A DNA stretch of 36,137 nt from a virus. The position numbers were made by a program, and so were the translations under genes. Shown piece by piece: positions 30,544 to 36,137 of this stretch. Below the pieces are notes generated by a model. It saw only the letters and a list, made by a program, of their open reading frames with translations. It was not told the DNA's origin and made no database searches. Where the stretch lies: IMG/VR virus record IMGVR_UViG_3300035698_006934, positions 1 through 36,137 of that record. One strand, given 5' to 3'. Position 1 is the stretch's first letter, and each line of letters starts with the position of its first letter.

Positions 30544-30784
30544 TAGTTTACAGTTTGATTCGTATCGAGAACTTGAGACATCAAGATGGGAAGGTATTGT
30601 TAGTGCTTCATTTTTAGATCATACCCAATCTTTAGAATACTTACAAACAGAATTCTTAGAATACATGGAAACTAATCATGGAAAACGAGACATAGATTGG
30701 TCGTGTCGATGGCAACGGTTTGGGGTCGACATACGCTTAAAGAATTATATAGATATTTCTGTTTTTCTCTTAACAAGCGTCTAA
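30530..30784 (+). CDS. Small hypothetical protein
   Basis: 84 residues, not recognised: RNSLQFDSYRELETSRWEGIVSASF, DIDWSCRWQRFGVDIRLKNYI. It overlaps the previous gene by 14 nt. The -35 box of the next promoter lies in its last codons. Confidence 0.4.
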   Translation: MYIRNSLQFDSYRELETSRWEGIVSASFLDHTQSLEYLQTEFLEYMETNHGKRDIDWSCRWQRFGVDIRLKNYIDISVFLLTSV

Positions 30785-30798
30785 TTAGGTGCTATATT
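30770..30798 (+). promoter_or_regulatory. sigma70-type promoter giving a probable leaderless mRNA
   Basis: TTAACA (30770-30775), 17-nt spacer, TATATT (30793-30798); the ATG at 30805 follows after 6 nt with no Shine-Dalgarno, the same geometry as at 15472 and 24375. Confidence 0.55.
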
Positions 30799-30804
30799 GT
30801 TTGC

Positions 30805-31723
30805 ATGATAAGACAGCAAAATAAGCCTCGTTCTCGCTCAGATTCTCGTTATAAAAAACGGAATTCTTTACGAATCATAAAGACTACTGTTGACGGGAAA
30901 ACTGAATATAGATATAAAGGTGAGTTACACCATGATGATGGCCAGCCCGGCCATCATCATGGCAAACAAGGATCAACATTGGTTCCAGCATGGCGTACGC
31001 CATCGCGATGGCAAACCTGCAATAATCGGCGGTGACAGATTCTCTACCCAGATGCGGCGAGAAGAATGGTATCAACATGGAAAATTGCATAGAGAAGATG
31101 GTCCTGCTGCAATCGATTACCGTGGAGAGCATTGGTTACTCCACGGACAGTATCATAGAGACGGTGATAAACCGGCCATTACCGCTCGACATTCTACCGA
31201 ATGGTGGACTAACGGAAACCGACATAGAAATGGTGATAGGCCAGCTGTTATTTGCGGCGATCGAAAAGAATGGTACAAACATGGACAATTTCATAGAGAT
31301 AAAGGCCCTGCAGTAGAAGAGCCGGGGCACGTTGAGAAGTGGTATCAGCATGGCAAACTCCACAGAATTGACGCGCCAGCAATTATATTCCCGGGATATC
31401 AGGAAGAATGGTATAAGTATGGTAGACTCCATAGAGACAATAATTTGCCGGCTTTTATTGGAAAAGAAGGCCACAAGGAATGGTATCTAAATGGCAAACT
31501 CCACAGAACCGACGGCCCGGCATATATCCTTCCGAATGGCTCAAAGGAATGGTATCTAAACGGCAAACGCCATAGAGAAGATGGTCCGGCTGTTATCTGG
31601 TCAGGTGGTGAAAAGAATTGGTATCTAGATAATGAGCCATTGACTTTTGCCGACTACATATGTAAACTAAGAGAAACTATAGATGAAGATAATATTAACA
31701 TGATGATAATGAAATGGGGATGA
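30805..31723 (+). CDS. MORN-like GKLHRxDGPA repeat protein, needs a +1 frameshift
   Basis: Two frames together encode about 305 residues. Frame 1 (ATG 30805) gives a basic lead and the first repeat up to HHDDGQP; the repeats then continue in the +1 frame (AIIMANKDQHW) to 31723. At least ten repeats of about 22-24 residues of the type EWYxxGKLHRxDGPAxI follow; such repeats occur in phage and other proteins and are MORN-like. The shift would be at CAG-CCC-GGC (30943-30951), where skipping one G keeps the repeat period exact. CCC-N is a known +1-prone proline codon context. The site lies in a perfect 14-bp hairpin. Either recoding, mutation or sequence error. Without the shift, frame 1 ends at 31035. 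Confidence 0.65.
30930..30962 (+). repeat. Inverted repeat, 14-bp perfect arms, on a frameshift site
   Basis: CCATGATGATGGCC (30930-30943) pairs exactly with GGCCATCATCATGG (30949-30962); loop AGCCC. The loop contains the CCC codon at which the reading frame changes. Confidence 0.92.
30990..31012 (+). repeat. Two overlapping 14-nt perfect palindromes
   Basis: ATGGCGTACGCCAT (30990-31003) and GCCATCGCGATGGC (30999-31012) share GCCAT, so this DNA can fold in alternative hairpins. It lies 28 nt after the 14-bp hairpin. Confidence 0.8.
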
Positions 31724-31727
31724 ACCT

Positions 31728-32265
31728 ATGAAATACTCTTTTAAGACCACTAAATGGATATGGGCTCTCCCTTCATTCGCTATCATGTGGTATCCCGTAG
31801 TCTGGATATTTGGATTTGTTGTAAGCATAGCATGGGCGGAAATCGATGAACTCTTGCCTGGCCCTACTATGGTATTATCTCTCATGATAATCGGCTGTTT
31901 CTTTCTTATGGGCGGAACACTGTTAACTGTTAACCATCAACCGACATATGAAGCCATTTTATTGGCTGAAGCCCAAAATCGTTCCGTACAACAAATTGAA
32001 CCATTATCTTAATGTTGCATGTAATGTTAACGGTATTATTTGGGGATGTGGCTTGATTTTTGTACTCCTGGCCTACACATTCGATATGTTCGGATTAAAC
32101 CTTGACACATTAGTATTGCAACTCGGACATCAGATAGTAATTGCATGGACCTTTGTTGCTTTATTGATAAGCATATATGGATTAGCGAGACATTCTCTGG
32201 ACGACATGAAACGGATCATAGAAGAAAAACGACATGCTCGTGCAGTGGCATTGATGAATGAGTAA
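31728..32265 (+). pseudogene. Membrane protein paralogue, frameshifted in the middle
   Basis: Frame 1 (31728-32012, 94 residues) starts YSFKTTKWIWALPSFAIM and has two hydrophobic segments; the rest of the family sequence (LNVACNVNGIIWGCGLIFVLLAY ... SIYGLARHSLDDMKRIIEEKR) follows in the +1 frame to 32265. The intact next gene shows the same order (FETTKWIWATPFFF ... LVYSCNGMIWGS ... GLYGISRDMIKQ), so one base too many near TCTTAATG (about 32007-32014) has broken this copy, or the shift is programmed. A four-helix membrane protein of unknown role. Confidence 0.6.
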
Positions 32266-32806
32266 TTTCATAAAACGAAATGCCTTTGAAACCACCAAAT
32301 GGATCTGGGCAACTCCTTTCTTTTTTATAGCCTTCGTTCCTTTATTTTGGTGCATATATGCGGCTTTCCAATTAACTGTATCCGGAAAGGTTAATGGTGC
32401 TACTGTCATGACTGGCAGTTTCTTGCTTGGATTGTATTGCTTAATGCATGGGGTATGGTGGGTGATCGCGCGACATGCGCCACCGTTTAAACGAATCATA
32501 AAGCCAGTTGATGTGAGCGCACATCAACTTCCGAAGATCAACACATATTCACCCGGAATGAATGTTCTTCGTCTTGTGTATAGTTGTAACGGTATGATTT
32601 GGGGATCCTTATTTGCAACGATCGCATTTCTTTGGGCATTTGAATTGTCGGTGTTCGGCCGACCTATCATGGAATTATCCATAGCCGATATATTCGCTAG
32701 CCTCTGGTTGCTAGTAAGTGTAATTATTGGATTGTACGGAATTTCTCGAGACATGATAAAACAAGTAACAGCACTCAATAGAGGCGATCCGGATGACAAT
32801 GCCTAA
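32258..32806 (+). CDS. Four-helix membrane protein (paralogue of preceding gene)
   Basis: 182 residues with four hydrophobic segments (about 14-36, 44-66, 108-130, 142-162) arranged as two pairs around a polar loop of about 40 residues containing a perfect 10-bp inverted repeat at the DNA level (32506-32529). Begins FIKRNAFETTKWIWATP, like its neighbour. It overlaps the preceding reading frame by 8 nt. Not recognised; could be an inner-membrane takeover protein. Confidence 0.6.
   Translation: MSNFIKRNAFETTKWIWATPFFFIAFVPLFWCIYAAFQLTVSGKVNGATVMTGSFLLGLYCLMHGVWWVIARHAPPFKRIIKPVDVSAHQLPKINTYSPGMNVLRLVYSCNGMIWGSLFATIAFLWAFELSVFGRPIMELSIADIFASLWLLVSVIIGLYGISRDMIKQVTALNRGDPDDNA
32506..32529 (+). 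repeat. Intragenic inverted repeat, 10-bp perfect arms
   Basis: AGTTGATGTG (32506-32515) pairs exactly with CACATCAACT (32520-32529), loop AGCG. Confidence 0.75.
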
Positions 32807-32912
32807 AATTTCTCGCAGAATATGGTTGAGCCCTATCTTCCACCGTTGGGCCCGTATCTCAAATATCTAGCAGCACAAAACACCATTAATCGAAATAAAG
32901 GCAATTTTACCA

Positions 32913-32941
32913 TTGACAACGACCGCAGGTCTGCGTAGTAT
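32913..32941 (+). promoter_or_regulatory. sigma70-type promoter for the MoxR-like gene
   Basis: TTGACA (32913-32918), 17-nt spacer, TAGTAT (32936-32941). The 197-nt gap 32807-33003 holds this promoter, the dyad at 32929-32959 and a CGGAGAAG ribosome binding site; no other gene is seen there. Confidence 0.55.
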
Positions 32942-32959
32942 ACAAATTGTAACGCAGAC
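32929..32959 (+). promoter_or_regulatory. Inverted repeat over the -10 box (operator candidate)
   Basis: GTCTGCGT (32929-32936) and ACGCAGAC (32952-32959) are exact reverse complements, 15 nt apart. Related half-sites ACCGCAGG and AACGCAGA lie at 32922-32929 and 32966-32973. Placement over the -10 and start region suggests a repressor or activator site. Confidence 0.45.
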
Positions 32960-33003
32960 TACTTAACGCAGATTAATTAACCATAACACGGAGAAGAAAG
33001 AAT

Positions 33004-34182
33004 ATGTCAAAGAATACCGCCGAAAATCGAGTCGTCACGCTAGCAAATGCTTCGCGATTGATTCCGTGCGCATGGCAGTCGGGTCTTGCAGTTTTCCTTT
33101 GGGGTCCTCCCGGGATTGGCAAGAGTGACTTGATGGCCGGCTTTGAAAAGACCAATAAGCTTGGTCGGACCAAGCTTATTGATATCCGGATTGCATTGAT
33201 GGATCCCACCGACATCAAGGGTATTCCATACTTTAATTCGGAGACCACTGTTATGGAATGGGCTCCGCCGGTTGATTTGCCCACCGAAGAACTGGCAGCA
33301 CAGTACGACACTGTTATTTTGTTCCTAGATGAAATGAACTCCGCAGCACCGGCGGTGCAGGCGGCGGCATATCAGTTGGTGCTAAATCGTCGCGTCGGCG
33401 CTTACAAACTGCCCGACAATGTTGTTATTATCGCTGCTGGTAACCGAGACAGCGACAAGGGCGTCACTTATCGGATGCCATCGCCCCTTGCAAACCGGTT
33501 CTTGCATCTCGAGGTTAAGGCAGATTTTGATAGCTGGGTTGATTGGGCTATGAAGAGCAAGGTCCACAGTGATGTGGTCGGGTATTTGTCGTTCATGAAG
33601 GGCGATTTGTTCAAGTTTGATCCAGCATCGTCCGGCCGAAGCTTTCCTACTCCGCGGACATGGGCAATGGTGAGCAATCTGCTCCACAATACCAGTATGC
33701 TAGGTGGCGGGCAGGATGACACTGATATCATGGATATGGTTTCCGGACTGGTTGGTCAGGGCGCCGCTGTTAAGTTCATGACGCACCGGAACACGGCAAA
33801 GGATCTTCCGCTTCCTGAGGATGTGAATGCCGGCAAGGTTAAGAAGCTGCATCCAAAACTGAAGGATGAGTTGTCGGCGCACTATGCACTGGTTATTGGG
33901 TGCTGCTATGACATCATTGTTACCGATCAGATGATTTACGATGGTACTTTGCTTAATGGCAAGCCGGTTACCGCGGTGGAAGTGTCGGACAAGATCGACA
34001 ACCTGTGTGCGTTCGGACTTGAGAACTTTGGTCCGGAGATGAATATCATGACACTTCGCTTCGCGATCCAGGGCATCAACGAAAACACCAAGCTTCGGGT
34101 TAAGGAAATGAAGAGCTGGGCCGAATTCAGCAAAAAGTATAGCAAGTACATCAGCAAGATCGCTACGGTTGCGAGGAGTTAA
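33004..34182 (+). CDS. MoxR-type AAA+ ATPase
   Basis: 392 residues. Walker A GPPGIGKS (near 36), Walker B VILFLDEMN (near 106), sensor 1 VVIIAAGNRD (near 142) and the MoxR-like MPSPLANRFLHLEV box are clear, followed by a lid region with SFPTPRTWAM. MoxR ATPases work with VWA-domain partners as chaperones for metal or complex insertion; the next-but-one gene is such a partner. The codons are visibly richer in G and C at third positions than most of the window, as are those of the partner, suggesting separate ancestry or high expression. ACGGAGAAG precedes the ATG. Confidence 0.85.
   Translation: MSKNTAENRVVTLANASRLIPCAWQSGLAVFLWGPPGIGKSDLMAGFEKTNKLGRTKLIDIRIALMDPTDIKGIPYFNSETTVMEWAPPVDLPTEELAAQYDTVILFLDEMNSAAPAVQAAAYQLVLNRRVGAYKLPDNVVIIAAGNRDSDKGVTYRMPSPLANRFLHLEVKADFDSWVDWAMKSKVHSDVVGYLSFMKGDLFKFDPASSGRSFPTPRTWAMVSNLLHNTSMLGGGQDDTDIMDMVSGLVGQGAAVKFMTHRNTAKDLPLPEDVNAGKVKKLHPKLKDELSAHYALVIGCCYDIIVTDQMIYDGTLLNGKPVTAVEVSDKIDNLCAFGLENFGPEMNIMTLRFAIQGINENTKLRVKEMKSWAEFSKKYSKYISKIATVARS
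33153..33181 (+). repeat. Intragenic palindrome, 14-bp perfect arms, 1-nt centre
   Basis: CAATAAGCTTGGTC (33153-33166) and GACCAAGCTTATTG (33168-33181) are exact reverse complements separated by a single G. In frame, encoding NKLGRTKLID. Confidence 0.92.
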
Positions 34183-34448
34183 TGGAAAAGACACTAGGTA
34201 GCGATTTTAATATCTGGTGGGACTTGCTAAAGTATTCGACTCGAGATATTCCAGCTAAGGAATTCTCGAGTCGAATAATCCGTGAAACATACGCAAGTAA
34301 TACCGGATGGCCAGGCCCTGAGAAAGATGTGAGTTATTGGGTTCGTTTAGATAATAATAAAGCTGTTGGATTTCATCATCCTAGAGCAGGTTCTCGTAGA
34401 GCAAAATACGCAGAATTTCCAGTGTACGACATGGATCAATCTAGTTAA
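34182..34448 (+). CDS. Small protein between MoxR and VWA genes, carrying a 19-bp hairpin
   Basis: 88 residues, not recognised: SDFNIWWDLLKYSTRDIPAKEFSSRIIRETYASNTGW, SYWVRLDNNKAVGFHHP. The start overlaps the MoxR stop (TAATG) and GAGGAG lies upstream, so it is translationally coupled. Codon use is A+T-rich, unlike both flanking genes. A near-perfect 19-bp inverted repeat (34233-34277) sits in its first third. Confidence 0.55.
   Translation: MEKTLGSDFNIWWDLLKYSTRDIPAKEFSSRIIRETYASNTGWPGPEKDVSYWVRLDNNKAVGFHHPRAGSRRAKYAEFPVYDMDQSS
34233..34277 (+). repeat. Intragenic inverted repeat, 19-bp arms with one bulged T
   Basis: Left arm 34233-34252 (TATTCGACTCGAGATATTCC), right arm 34259-34277 (GGAATTCTCGAGTCGAATA); loop AGCTAA. 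All bases pair except one extra T at 34247 in the left arm. Confidence 0.92.
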
Positions 34449-34452
34449 TGCG

Positions 34453-34481
34453 TTGACATTGTAGAACATTGGTAGTATTAT
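34453..34481 (+). promoter_or_regulatory. sigma70-type promoter for the metallopeptidase/VWA gene
   Basis: TTGACA (34453-34458), 17-nt spacer, TATTAT (34476-34481), followed by a leader with AAGGGAA before the ATG at 34510. Confidence 0.65.
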
Positions 34482-34509
34482 GAAGGTAACAGTAAGGGAA
34501 ACACACAAC

Positions 34510-35982
34510 ATGGCACGAAAAAGCGACGTCACAGCGAACACCAAGGGCATTATACTCCCGGTTGGATTTGAGACTGATCTAAACGAAGATCTAGAAGCGC
34601 GCGAGAAAATTAGGTTCTCGCGCATGTCGTTGCTTATCCGGGCCGGTTGGTTTGGGCAGATGGCACTTCGTCTGCATCTTGTTAACGCAGATGCCTGGTT
34701 GTCCACCGCGGCAACGGACGGCGAGCACTTCTACTTTAATAGCAAGTTCATCAACATGCTAGACGACGAAGAAATGGTGTTCTTGTTCGGGCACGAGGTC
34801 CTGCATAACGTATACGATCATTTGCTCCGGTCACGTGAAAACGATCATGATCCTGAACTATCAAACATTGCAGCTGATTATGTGGTCAATGCTGATCTTG
34901 TTAAGTCAAATATCGGTAGGTTGATTACTACTGTTCCTGCGTTGTACGACAAGAAGTTCGACGGTATGTCGATGGAAGAAGTGTACGACTACCTCATGAA
35001 AGACGCGAAAGCTGCTAAGGCCGCGGCAGCCGGAAAGACCATTGACGAACACCTTGATGAGCAAGGCGACAAAGAACGTGGCGAAGGCGAAGGCGACGAA
35101 GATGGCGAAGGCCAGGGCGAAGGCCAGGGCGAAGATGGCGAAGGCCAGGGCGAAGGCCAGGGCGAAGATGGCGAAGGCCAGGGCGGCAGGACCCCAGGTG
35201 GCAGGACCCCAGGTGGCAGGACCCCAGGTGGCAAACAGGGCATGGGGCCGGGTGGCATTATCAAAGACGAAAACGGCAACATGAAAAGTACTCGGCGTCC
35301 GATGATGTCGGCTTCTCAGCGTCGTAAGGTTTCCGACAAATTGCAGGAAGCTTTGATTAGTGCAGAACAAAATGATGCACATTCAGCAGGCACTATGCCT
35401 GGAAATATTGCTAGGATTATCAAGGATCTCACCGAACCTCAGATGGATTGGCGCGAATTGCTCCAGCAGACAATCGAAAGTACTCTTAGGAGTGATTATA
35501 GCTGGATTCGTCCAAACCGGAAAGCTCAGCATATCGGAGCCGTTCTTCCGGGGATGATTCCGGAACAGACTATTGATATTGCAATCTCAATTGATATGAG
35601 CGGATCAATTAGTGATCTCCAAGCCCGAGACTTCTTTTCCGAAGTTAAAGGAATTATGGATATGTACACCGATTTCAAGATCCAACTATGGTGCTTCGAC
35701 ACACAGGTATACGGGTATGCGAAATTTGATGTGCATAACCTAGATACATTGATGGATTACCAGCCACAGGGAGGTGGTGGCACAGACTTTATGTGCAATT
35801 GGACATATATGCGTGAGCACGACATTCAGCCAGAACGCTTCATTATGTTCACAGATGGATACCCGTGTGGAGACTGGGGCGAAGAAGAATACTGCGAGGC
35901 TGTGTTTATTATCCACGGGCCTTCCGAATTGAAGCCGCCCTTCGGACAGTTTGCACACTACGAAGAAAAGAAGAAGAAATAA
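34510..35982 (+). CDS. DUF2201-like metallopeptidase-domain/VWA protein, MoxR partner
   Basis: 490 residues. N-terminal zincin-like domain with HEVLHNVYDHLLR (HExxH, near 95) and a following SNIAADYVVN; a low-complexity linker (about 180-250) of Gly/Glu/Gln repeats and three GGRTP units; C-terminal VWA domain with an intact MIDAS set: DMSGSIS (near 363), GGGGTDF and FTDGYP. This architecture is known from bacterial DUF2201 proteins paired with MoxR ATPases, and from some large phages. The ATG at 34510 is preferred to 34480, which overlaps the -10 box. Probably a chaperone-like complex with the product of 33004-34182; target unknown. Confidence 0.85.
   Translation: MARKSDVTANTKGIILPVGFETDLNEDLEAREKIRFSRMSLLIRAGWFGQMALRLHLVNADAWLSTAATDGEHFYFNSKFINMLDDEEMVFLFGHEVLHNVYDHLLRSRENDHDPELSNIAADYVVNADLVKSNIGRLITTVPALYDKKFDGMSMEEVYDYLMKDAKAAKAAAAGKTIDEHLDEQGDKERGEGEGDEDGEGQGEGQGEDGEGQGEGQGEDGEGQGGRTPGGRTPGGRTPGGKQGMGPGGIIKDENGNMKSTRRPMMSASQRRKVSDKLQEALISAEQNDAHSAGTMPGNIARIIKDLTEPQMDWRELLQQTIESTLRSDYSWIRPNRKAQHIGAVLPGMIPEQTIDIAISIDMSGSISDLQARDFFSEVKGIMDMYTDFKIQLWCFDTQVYGYAKFDVHNLDTLMDYQPQGGGGTDFMCNWTYMREHDIQPERFIMFTDGYPCGDWGEEEYCEAVFIIHGPSELKPPFGQFAHYEEKKKK
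34599..34623 (+). repeat. Intragenic inverted repeat, 9-bp perfect arms
   Basis: GCGCGAGAA (34599-34607) pairs exactly with TTCTCGCGC (34615-34623), loop 7 nt. Confidence 0.7.
35098..35229 (+). repeat. 33-nt and 15-nt tandem repeats in the linker
   Basis: A 33-nt unit (EDGEGQGEGQG) occurs at 35098-35130, 35131-35163 and, cut short, 35164-35184; a 15-nt unit (GGRTP) occurs three times at 35185-35229. Exact or nearly exact copies point to recent slippage in a flexible linker. Confidence 0.9.
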
Positions 35983-36002
35983 GACACATCTAGAACAATA
36001 GG

Positions 36003-36028
36003 AAAAAAGGCCTCCGGGCCTTTTTTTT
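36003..36028 (+). terminator. Rho-independent terminator
   Basis: AAAAAAGGCC (36003-36012), tetraloop TCCG (UNCG type), GGCC and eight T. Ends the MoxR/VWA transcription unit. Confidence 0.92.
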
Positions 36029-36093
36029 GTTCTCTGTTAACACACATGCTAAATATGAGCACATTATAGAATTGTGCTTATAGGAGAACATCA

Positions 36094-36137
36094 ATGAACG
36101 ATAATACTGAACTAAACATCAACGTCATTGCCCTCAT
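36094..36137 (+). CDS. Start of a gene cut by the window end
   Basis: Only 14 codons are visible (MNDNTELNINVIAL), after an AGGAG ribosome binding site 9 nt upstream. Not identifiable. In its leader AGCACA (36058-36063) and TGTGCT (36073-36078) form a short hairpin, and GCTAAATA (36048-36055) may be a weaker late box. Confidence 0.55.
   Translation, partial: MNDNTELNINVIAL

Noticed and set aside
33700-34194. 164-codon minus-strand frame in the MoxR gene
   Set aside because: Shadow of the ATPase gene, caused by its G+C-rich third positions; no supporting motif or start signal.
34480-34509. ATG at 34480 as start of the VWA gene
   Set aside because: It overlaps the -10 box of a good promoter, so it cannot be translated from that transcript; the ATG at 34510 has a ribosome binding site.
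35098-35229. Calcium-binding RTX-type repeats
   Set aside because: The repeats are GEGQGEDGEGQG and GGRTP, not GGxGxDxUx; they fit a flexible linker.
35042-35284. Lys/Ala-rich frame (AKARAKMAKARAK) in the VWA linker
   Set aside because: Alternative-frame reading of the same tandem repeat; the main frame continues with intact domains on both sides.
34906-35382. Minus-strand frame rich in Ala/Phe repeats
   Set aside because: Product of reading the Gly/Glu tandem repeats backwards; not a plausible protein.

Overview
The window is a gene-dense, A+T-rich stretch in which every supported gene lies on the + strand, with short gaps and many stop/start overlaps. It reads as part of the genome of a large T4-related tailed phage (Caudoviricetes) of a Gram-negative bacterium. 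The evidence is a T4-type family B DNA polymerase, a sliding clamp, a FEN-type 5' nuclease of the T4 RNase H family, a DsbA-like late-transcription protein, T4-style late promoter boxes (ATAAATA), and many small proteins of kinds known from marine T4-like phages. No tRNA, rRNA, CRISPR array, transposase or integrase was seen.

Layout. 1-8423: virion-type genes. A run of GNAT-like acetyltransferase units leads into a 1936-residue modular protein (GNAT, four copies of an unassigned domain, four kinase-like domains, one 2H phosphoesterase). Every module junction carries an [L/I]xE motif like the T4 prohead protease site, so this looks like a self-packaged polyprotein of internal head effectors. 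8463-9534: two virion-type genes and a terminator. 9641-11197: a late-promoter operon with a TolQ/ExbB/MotA-like channel, an ExbD/MotB-topology partner and a third membrane protein. 11261-16593: replication block with DsbA, a DNA polymerase broken into three genes (the second break bridged by a split intein in the catalytic YSD/TDS motif), and a SLOG domain fused to the sliding clamp. 16597-17815: five tandem small paralogues, one frameshifted. 17816-27409: DpdA-like base exchange enzyme, FolE, QueD and QueE (7-deazaguanine DNA modification), a glycosyltransferase, a phosphoribosyltransferase, a protein phosphatase, a Toprim protein and many small genes. 27426-32806: 5' nuclease, small conserved phage genes, a repeat protein that needs a +1 frameshift at a 14-bp hairpin, and two tandem membrane paralogues. 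33004-35982: MoxR-type AAA+ ATPase and a metallopeptidase/VWA partner, then a terminator and the start of another gene.

How it fits together. TTGAC(A/T)-N17/18-TATAAT-type promoters precede replication and host-takeover genes, three of them so close to the ATG that the mRNA would be leaderless. ATAAATA boxes 26-29 nt before the ATG precede virion-type and membrane genes. FolE, QueD, QueE and DpdA form most of a route for placing a 7-deazaguanine in DNA; QueC is not in the window.

The strongest unexplained signals are the polyprotein with protease-like sites at each domain boundary, and an excess of long perfect inverted repeats inside coding sequences (four with 14-bp arms and one of 19 bp with a single bulge), one of which sits exactly on a frameshift.
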